Origin: P36-A1 sp049478495
Lineage (GTDB): Bacteria; Bacillota_I; Bacilli_A; JAJDGJ01
Direction of reading: 5' to 3'
DNA: 64,000 nucleotides
Assembly (NCBI RefSeq): GCF_049478495.1
Contig: NZ_CP168083.1
Location: 1,674,001 to 1,738,000, forward strand
Numbering within the stretch: position 1 is the stretch's first letter; each line of letters begins with the position of its first letter. The position numbers and the translations under genes were made by a program. Positions 8,783 through 18,014 of the stretch are shown here, in pieces. The notes beneath the pieces are model-generated. The model worked only from the letters and a program-made list of their open reading frames with translations, did no database searches and was not told the DNA's origin.

Positions 8783-9865
8783 ATGTATATAAAGATAGAA
8801 ACAGCACTTGCAAATCAAATAGTTAACACAGTAAAAGATGTCAGTGGTTATGATGTAAATTTTATTGGACCAAATGGTATCATTATAGCCAGTACAGATG
8901 AAAGTAGAGTAAACACTTACCATGAAGCCGGTCAAAAAAGTGCTGTTACTAGTACTACTATTGAAGTAGATAGTGATGATGCATATGAAGGTACAAAAAG
9001 AGGCGTAAATATGCCTGTAATGCATAAAAACTACATTATTGGCGTTATTGGCATTAGCGGACATCCTAATGATGTTAATAAATATGCCTATTTAGCACAA
9101 AGAATTACTTTGTTATTAATAAGAGAGAAAGAATTAAGTGAAGATAATAAAATAGATGATAATAAAAAACAATTTATTATTAATTCACTTATTAACAAAG
9201 AAAAGTTTGATTATAATTTATTAACAACAAACCTTAAAAATTATGATCTTACTACAAATGATACAGTTAGAATGATTCTTATTCAAATTAGTCAAAACTG
9301 TGCTGCTAATAATATTGCTTTAATTGAAAAAGATATTCATAAACTTTTTGATAGTATAGATACCAAACTATATACATATGACTATCCTAACTTCTACATG
9401 TGCGTTATTAAAGATAGTAAGTACGAGAGTCAAAAAGAAGCTATAGAATATTTTGCAGATATTAATAACAACCGCATGAAGTTTGCCATTGGTAAAAAAG
9501 TGCCAATACTACAATTAGAGCAGTCTCATAAAAGTTGTCTTACAACACTTAAGAGCATTGGATTAGAGTCTAATATTGAAATATATGATAACCTTACTAT
9601 TGATTTAATACTATCTAATATAGATGATAATAGTAAACAAGCTTACTTAAGTAAGGTTATAAATAATATTAAAGAAGATGATATTGAATTATTAAAATGT
9701 TATTTTGATCATGATATGTCTTTAGCTAAAACTTGTGAATTGTTATTTATACATAAAAATACTTTACAGTATAAACTTGATAAAATAACTAAAAAAACGG
9801 GATATAACCCCCGTAAGTTTAAAGATGCAAATGTATTGTATTTAGCAATAAAATTGAGTGTTTAA
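8783..9865 (+). CDS. cdaR: CdaR-family sugar-diacid/glycerate regulator
   Basis: 360 residues. The N-terminal 130 residues form the sugar-diacid recognition domain (LANQIVNTVKDVSGYDVNFI, then MPVMHKNYIIGVIGISG). The C-terminus carries the PucR-type helix-turn-helix (CELLFIHKNTLQYKLDKI, then TGYNPRKF). The RBS TAGGAGTGAT fits the ATG. CdaR proteins activate uptake and catabolism of glycerate, glucarate and galactarate, and here it is divergent from a glycerate kinase and permease. The cognate ligand is therefore probably glycerate. Confidence 0.9.
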   Translation: MYIKIETALANQIVNTVKDVSGYDVNFIGPNGIIIASTDESRVNTYHEAGQKSAVTSTTIEVDSDDAYEGTKRGVNMPVMHKNYIIGVIGISGHPNDVNKYAYLAQRITLLLIREKELSEDNKIDDNKKQFIINSLINKEKFDYNLLTTNLKNYDLTTNDTVRMILIQISQNCAANNIALIEKDIHKLFDSIDTKLYTYDYPNFYMCVIKDSKYESQKEAIEYFADINNNRMKFAIGKKVPILQLEQSHKSCLTTLKSIGLESNIEIYDNLTIDLILSNIDDNSKQAYLSKVINNIKEDDIELLKCYFDHDMSLAKTCELLFIHKNTLQYKLDKITKKTGYNPRKFKDANVLYLAIKLSV

Positions 9866-10104
9866 ATAAAGTGTTTTCTGTATTGAAAAAAACTTACTAC
9901 TGATTTAATATCTTGAATTCATATTACTATCTAAGTTTTATAGCAACATTTTATTCGTGCACTCATGAAACTTGGTGAACAATTTTTTTATCCACCTTTA
10001 CCAAATTTCTGATTATGATTACTAATAGTAAAGCAGTAAATATTATTACACTTTTGCCATTTAAATATGAGACATTAATAACTCAAATAATAATATCTAT
10101 ACAT

Positions 10105-10149
10105 TAAAAAAGCGATCTAAACTATTATTGATTTAGATCGCTTTTTTTT
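10105..10149. terminator. Bidirectional terminator
   Basis: Stem GCGATCTAAA with TTTAGATCGC, flanked by an A run and a T run, between convergent genes. The 240 bases before it, after cdaR, contain no gene I can support. Confidence 0.85.
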
Positions 10150-10588
10150 ATATTGTTGTAGGAAGAAATCTAAAGACTCCAAATCCTATTATTAGAACTA
10201 CTATTGCAGTTAAATAGTATTTCATTTTTAGTTTGTTATAATCATCTGCTTTATTCAATGGTAGTAGTATTGTTACTCTTACAATATTTACTACTATTGG
10301 TAATAATATAAAGACATTGATTGTATACCCGATAGATATTAAAATCGCTTTAGTTAAATTTACTTGATGTTTAAATAACAGGAATAGTAATAATACTTCT
10401 GCTATGATAAACAATATTGTAAAGGGGGTAAGTAACATTCTCATTATTTTACTATATTTATACCCTAGTAATAAGCTAATGGTACTTTCTTTATCTTCTT
10501 GATTGCTAGTTCTTTCTCTTATGTACTTTGTTAATTCATTTTCTTCATCAATTTGTGCTAACTCTTGATTATTTATGTGTGTCCCCAT
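10148..10588 (-). CDS. Membrane protein related to the C-terminal domain of the two kinase-like proteins
   Basis: 146 residues: a charged N-terminal 40 residues, then LLGYKYSKIM and about three hydrophobic spans (near 50-72, 78-108 and 125-142). The GYKYSK motif, the span spacing and a conserved N/L-R-V-S/T stretch are shared with the C-terminal regions of the kinase (18011-19255) and pseudokinase (19926-20885). This is therefore the same membrane domain without a kinase domain. The RBS AAAGG fits the ATG. It is either a stand-alone partner or a truncated family member; function unknown. Confidence 0.65.
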   Translation of the reverse strand: MGTHINNQELAQIDEENELTKYIRERTSNQEDKESTISLLLGYKYSKIMRMLLTPFTILFIIAEVLLLFLLFKHQVNLTKAILISIGYTINVFILLPIVVNIVRVTILLPLNKADDYNKLKMKYYLTAIVVLIIGFGVFRFLPTTI

Positions 10589-11536
10589 TTTTTACCTTTT
10601 TTTCTATAATTGATATTACTGATTGATTAATTAATAGTTAAGTAACATAATGCTACTTTCACAAGTTGAATCCCTCAATTCAAGTTGTTATTTATTAATA
10701 TATTATTTTGGTTTAATAAGCGTATATTTTTAAGCTGTTAAAATTTATTATTTTGAATTTTCTTACTTGGTCATAGTAAGTTTATTATGTAATTATTGTT
10801 TAATGGATTTATACTTTTATATTTTCCGCTTTTCCCTTTTTAGTATGATTTTATAATCAAACTCTACCCTTGTATTTTATACGATATTATAAAATACTTT
10901 GTTTAAAATATTCACATTTATAATGATTTTAATAATAATAGTTAATAATATTGTTGTTAGTTATAGATTAATGTATTAGTAACAGTTAGATAGACTTTAA
11001 TCTATGTATCTAAATTCTTTTGTTATTAAAATTTGTTTTGGGATGTTATGACTTTTAATTTGATATTATCATGTATCATGTAAATTTAGATATTATTTAA
11101 TGTAACTAGATATTATTGTTGTGTAACTATTTTCTTTTTATTATATAAGTTATCTTACCTACCTTTCTCTCACTGATTTATTAATGCCTCAATTTTACTA
11201 TAATTCGATATAGACTATAAATGCAATTGTATTTTGTGCAATACTATTGTAATCACTTTTATATGTCCTTAAGTTAATTGTACTCGATTTGTTTCGTATG
11301 TAAAGTGATTTATGTTAGTTTATATTTAGTTTTAAATGATTTTTAAATTATTTGGTTTTTTTTATTTTTTTGTTAATATGTTTAACATAAAATTGTGTCT
11401 TATTTGTTTTCAATTAAGGATATGCTATATATGTTATCCATTTTATTAACTAGTTGCTTAATTATATATTACAGTTAGCTAATTATTAAGCGCTTTCACT
11501 TAAAAATAGTAGATATTGTGTACTTTATTAAAACTA
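10589..11536. other. Long AT-rich intergenic region, no gene seen
   Basis: About 950 bases with no coding frame, RBS-linked start or strong hairpin. AAGCGCTT at about 11490 is weakly cre-like. Confidence 0.5.
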
Positions 11537-11586
11537 AATAGACTTAGTTTATAGATACAAGCATTCTATCTATAATTAAGTCTATT
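11537..11586 (-). terminator. Nested hairpin downstream of orphan operon
   Basis: AATAGACTTA pairs perfectly with TAAGTCTATT, with an inner TAGATA/TATCTA stem. The T tract on the minus strand is weak (TTTAGTTTT), so termination is probable but not strong. Confidence 0.55.
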
Positions 11587-11588
11587 GT

Positions 11589-11960
11589 TTAGTTATTACT
11601 TATACAACACCATAATTCATCAAGTATACTATCTAATGTTGTTTTTTCAAAGTTATATTGTTCTACATCATACTGATTAATTTTATTCTCTATTGCATCA
11701 CTATATGCATAGTCAACTATTAATAAATTTGCTTTAAATTTACTAACGCAATTACAGTAACAGTTTTTATCACGGATAATATAAATAACTGTATTTTTAT
11801 AGATATCTGGACTGAAGTTAAAAACTTGTTTGCCTGATTCATCAACATTCCAAATGTTTGTTTCTACCATTAATCTACCTAATATTTCTTGATATCTTAT
11901 TACAACACTTTTATTTGGTACAAGGGTATATCCGCTCTTTTTTATTTTATTTAAAACCAT
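11589..11960 (-). CDS. Hypothetical protein, third gene of orphan operon
   Basis: 123 residues, soluble by appearance. It begins MVLNKIKKSGYTLVPNKS and has a Cys cluster around residue 68 (CYCNC) and CC near the C-terminus (LWCCISNN). The Cys groups could bind metal or be redox-active, but no family pattern is complete. It starts 3 bases after the previous gene's stop, so it is co-transcribed with the two genes before it. No homology recognised. Confidence 0.55.
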   Translation of the reverse strand: MVLNKIKKSGYTLVPNKSVVIRYQEILGRLMVETNIWNVDESGKQVFNFSPDIYKNTVIYIIRDKNCYCNCVSKFKANLLIVDYAYSDAIENKINQYDVEQYNFEKTTLDSILDELWCCISNN

Positions 11961-11963
11961 ACA

Positions 11964-12185
11964 TTAATTGTATAATCTCACACAGTTTTTTAGAATAAAT
12001 CTTTTTTGTTCTTTTGTTTTTATTATAACTCTAAAGATCTTGTTATCTATTATCATAATACTTATAGTATTCTTGTCTACGCTTATTCTCTGGCCATTAT
12101 AAAATCTAAAGTTGCCTACAATAAATTGCGAAACGACTTTATAGTTGGCTTTATATATAAATACTTTCATAAAATCATTCTCCAT
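11964..12185 (-). CDS. Hypothetical small protein, second gene of orphan operon
   Basis: 73 residues, basic, alternating hydrophobic and charged residues suggesting a small beta-rich fold (VSQFIVGNFRFYNGQRISV, then IMIIDNKIFRVIIKT). No signal peptide or membrane span. A second possible start is MKVF at residue 6. It lies between two other unknown genes with gaps of 3 and 18 bases. No family recognised. Confidence 0.5.
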   Translation of the reverse strand: MENDFMKVFIYKANYKVVSQFIVGNFRFYNGQRISVDKNTISIMIIDNKIFRVIIKTKEQKRFILKNCVRLYN

Positions 12186-12203
12186 TTAATTATTTTTTAA
12201 AAT

Positions 12204-12467
12204 TTAAGTTTCTATCTTTCTCTTTCTTTTTTGATATTTTCTATATGGCTCTACTCTTACTTTTGATTTTGCAATTCGATATTTTTTACGATACCTATTC
12301 AACGTTAAATGATTATCACTTATATTTTCAATTATTATATTTATATGTGAACAAGCATCTTTATGTTCTATATATTCTAATTCTTCTTTAATTTCTTTTT
12401 TAGCTTTTCGTAATGCTTTTAATACAGCTTCCAAGCTTTCTAATACTGCTCTATCTTCCATTTCCAT
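12204..12467 (-). CDS. Hypothetical coiled-coil protein, first gene of orphan operon
   Basis: 87 residues. The N-terminal half is an acidic/basic amphipathic helix likely to form a coiled coil (VLESLEAVLKALRKAKKEI). The C-terminus is highly basic (KVRVEPYRKYQKRKRKIET), suggesting nucleic acid or phospholipid contact. The RBS AGAGGTAG fits the ATG. It is the first of three close minus-strand genes. Confidence 0.55.
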   Translation of the reverse strand: MEMEDRAVLESLEAVLKALRKAKKEIKEELEYIEHKDACSHINIIIENISDNHLTLNRYRKKYRIAKSKVRVEPYRKYQKRKRKIET

Positions 12468-12909
12468 TTAGCTACCTCTTTAATTGTTTAAGTTTAAAAT
12501 AAGTTACTATAATTATAATAACACAGTCTTTTTTTAGCCACAATACATAATAAATAACACTATTTTAACCTTAAGTAGACAATAAGTGAATTATCTTATC
12601 AATAAAAAGTTAGTAAATAGGTTTATGTTAATAGGAATCGCACTAATTTACATTATTTTAACATTTTGTTACATGTGTATTATTTAATTTAAAATGCTAG
12701 AATAAAGGATGTTTATTATCATTTTAAAAAGTAGTTGAGAATAGTTTTCCTTTTACATTAATTTTTCTTAATATAGGAATAATTAATTAACGTAAAATTT
12801 ACACTTATAACTTTAACTCATTGTCAACATAAAAAGTTTGTGATTTTTTTCACTTTTTATGTTTTTTTATTGTTTTTTTAATAAAAAGGTTATATAGCTA
12901 TATTTATAC
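12468..12909. other. Intergenic, no gene seen
   Basis: About 440 AT-rich bases holding the promoter of the three-gene operon (a TATAAT-like box near 12515 on the minus strand) and the region after the surface-protein terminator. Nothing else is supportable. Confidence 0.45.
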
Positions 12910-12944
12910 AAAAAGAATGTAATGCATAATTTTATGCATTACAT
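12910..12944 (-). terminator. Terminator of internalin-like gene
   Basis: ATGTAATGCATA pairs perfectly with TATGCATTACAT, followed on the minus strand by TTCTTTTTG. The stem core TGTAATGCAT also occurs in the ends of the IS at 22781-24592. Confidence 0.75.
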
Positions 12945-12970
12945 ATCTTATATGATTTTATTAATAATGT

Positions 12971-15900
12971 TTATTTATTGTTAGTTTTTCTCTTTTTTAT
13001 TATAAATAAAATTATTATTAATGATATTAAAGGTAAAATTATAATACTTTGTTTCATACCTGTTTGGGGTAGTAAGTTATTAGTTTTACTTTTACTATTT
13101 GTTTTATTTTCTTCATTTGGAGTAGTACTACTTTCCACTTCATCATTAATATTATTTAAATCTTTTACAACATTAATTTTTATTTTGATAATTGGGTTTA
13201 CTTGTAAACTAATTGCATGTTTACCTATTTCTTCTTTAAAGTCTTTTCTATCTACTTTTATTATTGGATTAATCTGCCACTTATTAGTTTTTACATTATA
13301 TACTTTAACCTTACTTAATTCTTTTATTTGAGCTTCTGTTAAGTTTTTAGCATCATTTAATTCAATGTTGAAACTTTGTGCAGTTATTATAAGATCATTA
13401 TCATAAACAAAGTCTCCATTATTTACAAGAACTGTTCTAAAAAGCTTTGCAATGTTTCCATCTTTATCATTTACTTTATATTCAAGCTTGTATATTCCTG
13501 CTTTATTTGTATTTAAATTACCTTGAACTTCTAAGTTTTTATAGATATCTTTACCATCTTCTATGTCGGTGATTGTTACACCTTTAAGATTATTGAAATC
13601 TTCACCCTGTCTTATTTCTACAAAATGTGATCCTTTTATTATTGGAGCATTTCCCTCATTTACAGTTGCTTTGATTGTTCTAGACGCTTGTTCATCTTTT
13701 TTTATTTTAAAGTTAATGTCATATACTCCTACTTCTGCTTTATACTTACCTATGTTTATGGTCATTTCAGTTTGAATTATTTTTCCTGTTTTTTTATCAT
13801 ACACATTTACAGCTGCATCCTTAATAAGTGTTTTATTATCTGTCTTAACACTAGATACTGTTTTAGTAAAATCTAAAGCTTCTATTATATAATCTTTTCC
13901 AATTTCAAAATTATCATTTTTAACTAAAACTACTCTAGTAACTTCTACTTTATTGTTATCACTATCAGTAACACTATAATTTAAAGTATATACACCAGCA
14001 GTTTCATTGTCCACTTCACCCTGTATTTTTAATTTAGTAATTATATTCTTATCTTCAGTATCTGTTACTATTAGACCATCTTTATCATCAAATTTATCTT
14101 TAACATTAATTTGACTAAATGATGGAATTGTTATTATTGGTAAATCACCAGTTACTACTTTAGCATCAACAGTAATAGTTGTTGTTGTTTCACTAGCAAT
14201 AGTAAACTTTATTTTATAAGTACCTGTTTCTGCCTTATAGCCACCTGTCTCGACATTTACTGCTTCTGCTACTTCTTTTCCTGTTGCTTTATCTATTACT
14301 TTAACATTAGCATCTTTTTTTATTTGTTCTAAATCAGTATTTACTTGTCCTACTCTTTTTTCAAAGTTGTTAGCACTAATAATATATTTAGTTCCTACTT
14401 CAATACTACTATCTTTAACTACTACTATTTGTTTAACAGTATCAGTATTTTTATCACTATCAGTTGCAGTATAACTAACTATGTATACTCCTGCTTTAGT
14501 ATTATCTACCTTATTATCAATGACTACATCAGTAACACTACTATCTTCTTTATCACTAACAGTATAAAGCTTAGAAGGATCAAATTCTTCGTTTAAATTT
14601 ATTTGGATAAACTTATCAACTACCAATACTGGTTTTTCTCCAGTTACTACCTTAGCATCTACAGTAATCGTTGTTGTTGTTTCACTAGCAATAGTAAACT
14701 TGATTTTATAAGTACCTGTTTCTGCCTTATAGCCGCCAGTTTCTACACTTACTGCTTCTGATACTTCTACTCCTGTTGCTTTGTTGTATACTTTAACATT
14801 AGCATCTTTTTTTATTTGCTCTAAATCAGTATTAACTTGTCCTACTCTTTTTTCAAAGTTGTTAGCACTAATAATATATTTACTACCTACTTCAATACTA
14901 CTATCTTTAACTACTACTATTTGTTGTACATTATCAGTATTTTTATCACTATCAGTTGCAATATAGTTAACTGTATATACTCCTGCTTTAGTATTATCTA
15001 CCTTATTATCAATGACTACATAAGTAATACTACTGTCTTCTTTATCACTAACAGTATAAAGTTTAGAAGGATCAAATTCATCGTTTACATTTATTTGGAT
15101 AAACTTATCAACTACTAATACTGGTTTTTCTCCTGTTATTACTTTAGCATCAACAGTAATAGTAGTCGTTGTTTCACTAGCAATAGTAAACTTGATCTTA
15201 TATGTACCTGTTTTTGCCTTATAGCCATTAGTCTCTACAGTTACTGCTTCTGCTACTTCTTTTCCACTTGTTTTATCTATTACTTTAACATTAGCATCTT
15301 TTTTTATTTGGTCTACATCAGTATTTACTTGTCCTACTCTTTTTTCAAAGCTGTTAGCACTAATAATATATTTACTACCTACTTCAATACTACTATCTTT
15401 AACTACTACTATTTGATTAACAGTATCAGTATTTTTATCACTATCAGTTGCAGTATAACTAACTGTGTATACTCCTGCTTGAGTATTATCTACCTTATTA
15501 TCAATGTCTATATTTACATTACTGTCTTCTTTATCACTAACAGTATATAGCTTAGAAGGATCAAATTCTTCATTTACATTAATTTGGATAAACTTATTAA
15601 CTACTAGTACTGGTTTTTCTCCAGTTACTACTTTAGCATCAACAGTAATCGTTGTTGCCGCTTCACTAGCAATAGCAAACTTGATTTTATAAGTACCTGT
15701 TTCTGCCTTATAGCCATTAGTCTCTACATTTACTGCTTCTGCTACTTCTACTCCTGTTGCTTTATTGTATACTTTAACATTAGCATCTTTTTTTATTTGG
15801 TCTACATCAGTATTTACTTGCCCTACTCTTTTTTCAAAGTTGTTAGCACTAATAATATATTTAGTTCCTATTTCAATACTACTATCTTTAACTACTACAA

Positions 15901-17368
15901 CAGATGTAGCAGTAGCTTCTTGATCTGCATTGTCTTTAACAGAAAACTTTGCTAAATAGACTCCTGGCTTTGATTTATCAAAATCACTTTCAATTTTAAT
16001 ACTACTTTCTAAGTCACCTGTCCAACTATCTTGAGCTTCTGCATAATCAAGAAAATTAATATCAACTCCCTTATCTGTTTCAATAAATGGACTTACAGTT
16101 AAAGTAGGTGGTGTTTGGTAAACTTTTATTGGTATTGTCATTTCACCAATAAACTTTACACTATTATTTATAACATTAGAATCCCAATTAACAGTTAGAC
16201 TTTTATTTGTAGGATTTAAGTTATCCCATGTTATATTGTCTTTACTTATAACACCATTATTTGAAACAGAATCAGCTGTTATTAACTCACCTAATTCATT
16301 TTTAATGATATTTGAAAAAACATAAGGTCCTTTTGATGCGCCATAATCAACAGCTTCTAATTGAACATTTTGTCCTACTAATGCTACAGGAAAAGCCAGT
16401 GGATCATTAATTCCTTTAATAGGACTTACATCTACAATTGAATTATTCATTAACGATAGTCCACCAAAAATCCCCCAACTTTCTAAGGCTGATATATCTT
16501 TAATTTTATTGTTAGATAAATTTAATTTTGGCAGTGAGATATCTTTTGTTATATTATAAAGTGCTGTTATGTCTTCTATTTGATTATTAGAAGCTGAAAA
16601 ATTTGAAACTCTTGTAACACCTTTAAAAGCATTATATTGAATAGAGTTAATAGAATTTTCATCAAGCATCACTTTATTTAAATTATTTAAATTTAAAAAA
16701 GTATTATCTTCAATTACCGTTATATCATTGTCTGTAATTTCTAAATTTACTAAAGAAGTTAGTTTATTTAGTTCATATATATCTACAATATTATTAGTAC
16801 TAAGATTAAGATCTTCTAATTTTGTAAGATTTTTAAATATATCATTTGGTAAAACACTTATCTTATTATTAGATATATTCAAGACTTTTAGCTCTTTTAA
16901 AGTACTTAAATTGCTGATATCACTAATTGCATTATCTCTTAATAAAAGTGTATGTATTCCTGTAAAATATTGCATTCCATCAAGACTTTTTATGCCCGAG
17001 AAATTTAAATCTATAACACCAGACACTCTTGCCAATTGCTCGTATGTTACATTATCATCTATATTTACACCTAAAATTGTTGCCATTCTAATTTGCAAAT
17101 TAACATCTGGAAATACACTTGTAACAGTTCCAATAATTGTTTCAGGTGCTTTAACACCTTTATTATTCACAACACTCTTATCTTTTACATCTGGCACTGT
17201 TGTTTTTTCTTTTTTAATATTGCCCATATTATATTCCTTATTTGAAATCAAGCTGTTAAAAAAACTATAGTTTTGTTCTTTAACAATACCATTTGCATAA
17301 ATATCTGCACTGATAATAGTTCCAAACATCAATATACTCAATACTATTTTACTAAAATTGTTTTTCAT
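12971..17368 (-). CDS. Internalin-like LPxTG surface protein with leucine-rich and Ig-like repeats
   Basis: 1465 residues. It starts with a Sec signal peptide (about 1-25). Residues about 90-330 are leucine-rich repeats of the internalin kind (LKELKVLNISNNKI, LTKLEDLNLSTNNI), followed by an Ig-like cap. From about 425 come alternating Ig-like DUF5011 modules (VDKFIQINVNEEFDPSKLYT) and a second module (KYIISANNFEKRVGQVNT), with four near-identical copies of the pair and then two diverged ones. It ends with the sortase signal LPQTG near 1436, a hydrophobic span and KKRKTNNK. The protein is expected to be covalently attached to the wall by a class A-type sortase and to act in adhesion. It is transcribed alone. 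Confidence 0.9.
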   Translation of the reverse strand: MKNNFSKIVLSILMFGTIISADIYANGIVKEQNYSFFNSLISNKEYNMGNIKKEKTTVPDVKDKSVVNNKGVKAPETIIGTVTSVFPDVNLQIRMATILGVNIDDNVTYEQLARVSGVIDLNFSGIKSLDGMQYFTGIHTLLLRDNAISDISNLSTLKELKVLNISNNKISVLPNDIFKNLTKLEDLNLSTNNIVDIYELNKLTSLVNLEITDNDITVIEDNTFLNLNNLNKVMLDENSINSIQYNAFKGVTRVSNFSASNNQIEDITALYNITKDISLPKLNLSNNKIKDISALESWGIFGGLSLMNNSIVDVSPIKGINDPLAFPVALVGQNVQLEAVDYGASKGPYVFSNIIKNELGELITADSVSNNGVISKDNITWDNLNPTNKSLTVNWDSNVINNSVKFIGEMTIPIKVYQTPPTLTVSPFIETDKGVDINFLDYAEAQDSWTGDLESSIKIESDFDKSKPGVYLAKFSVKDNADQEATATSVVVVKDSSIEIGTKYIISANNFEKRVGQVNTDVDQIKKDANVKVYNKATGVEVAEAVNVETNGYKAETGTYKIKFAIASEAATTITVDAKVVTGEKPVLVVNKFIQINVNEEFDPSKLYTVSDKEDSNVNIDIDNKVDNTQAGVYTVSYTATDSDKNTDTVNQIVVVKDSSIEVGSKYIISANSFEKRVGQVNTDVDQIKKDANVKVIDKTSGKEVAEAVTVETNGYKAKTGTYKIKFTIASETTTTITVDAKVITGEKPVLVVDKFIQINVNDEFDPSKLYTVSDKEDSSITYVVIDNKVDNTKAGVYTVNYIATDSDKNTDNVQQIVVVKDSSIEVGSKYIISANNFEKRVGQVNTDLEQIKKDANVKVYNKATGVEVSEAVSVETGGYKAETGTYKIKFTIASETTTTITVDAKVVTGEKPVLVVDKFIQINLNEEFDPSKLYTVSDKEDSSVTDVVIDNKVDNTKAGVYIVSYTATDSDKNTDTVKQIVVVKDSSIEVGTKYIISANNFEKRVGQVNTDLEQIKKDANVKVIDKATGKEVAEAVNVETGGYKAETGTYKIKFTIASETTTTITVDAKVVTGDLPIITIPSFSQINVKDKFDDKDGLIVTDTEDKNIITKLKIQGEVDNETAGVYTLNYSVTDSDNNKVEVTRVVLVKNDNFEIGKDYIIEALDFTKTVSSVKTDNKTLIKDAAVNVYDKKTGKIIQTEMTINIGKYKAEVGVYDINFKIKKDEQASRTIKATVNEGNAPIIKGSHFVEIRQGEDFNNLKGVTITDIEDGKDIYKNLEVQGNLNTNKAGIYKLEYKVNDKDGNIAKLFRTVLVNNGDFVYDNDLIITAQSFNIELNDAKNLTEAQIKELSKVKVYNVKTNKWQINPIIKVDRKDFKEEIGKHAISLQVNPIIKIKINVVKDLNNINDEVESSTTPNEENKTNSKSKTNNLLPQTGMKQSIIILPLISLIIILFIIKKRKTNNK
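14145..15898 (-). repeat. Four in-frame tandem repeats of about 491 bp in the surface protein
   Basis: The same landmark (the Asn-Asn/Ser-Phe-Glu-Lys-Arg segment) recurs near 14364, 14854, 15346 and 15839, so unit lengths are about 490, 492 and 493 bp. Units are nearly identical at DNA level, with differences mainly in the ends of the Ig-like modules. This implies recent duplication or gene conversion and probable copy-number variation. Confidence 0.85.
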
Positions 17369-17985
17369 AATTAACCTCCATTTATTATATATTTATAAGC
17401 ATCATTTCTTTTACACAAGAATAACACCTAAAGGTAATATATCATAAATAATTAACTATTATTACACTTATTTTCATACACAAATCGCTTTAAAGCAATT
17501 CATTATTCTTTATTATTATTACTATTTGTGAATATTTATATTGAAACTATTATCTTTTAAAAAACACTATCAATTTAAGATTTTTTGAATTTTTATCATA
17601 ATGTAACTATCAATAGAAAAATTCACTTTCAAAAAACAATCTATGCAAATACTACTATACATTTATTTCTCAGCTATTTTTCTAAATTATTTTTTTATAA
17701 ATATTTTTAATATAATTATCTTTTAATTATAATATTATTTATGTAATTAATAATTTTATAAATTATTGTTAATATTTTTTTAATGATATGAACCATTTAC
17801 TATTATTAATTACCGTTATTTTAAGTATCATCTTTTATAGATTTATAATGTATATATAAAAGGGTTAAAAATAATCACTTATTTCATTAGAAATATTTAT
17901 TAAATGTGAAATTTATTACACTGTTTTTTCTATGATAATATCTTTGTGAATTTTTTCACTTGATGATAAATGATTGTATAATATA
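17369..17985. other. Intergenic, no gene seen
   Basis: About 620 AT-rich bases upstream of the surface-protein gene, which has an RBS GGAGG near 17375. It holds its promoter; GCTTTAAAGC near 17490 is a short palindrome of unknown meaning. Confidence 0.5.
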
Positions 17986-17987
17986 AA

Positions 17988-18014
17988 AAAAAGCATATAT
18001 AAACATGCTTTTAT
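17988..18014 (-). terminator. Terminator of kinase gene
   Basis: AAGCAT and ATGCTT stem at the gene end, followed on the minus strand by eight T. Confidence 0.7.

Noticed and set aside
11484..11500. cre-like site around AAGCGCTTTCAC
   Set aside because: Misses the first half-site consensus and has no adjacent catabolic gene.
14345..15550. Several open frames on the plus strand opposite the internalin-like repeats
   Set aside because: They recur with the coding repeat and are Tyr/Ile/Ser-rich shadows without RBS.
14145..15898. Regularly spaced repeats considered as CRISPR
   Set aside because: Unit length about 491 bp, in frame and coding for protein domains; no short repeat-spacer pattern.
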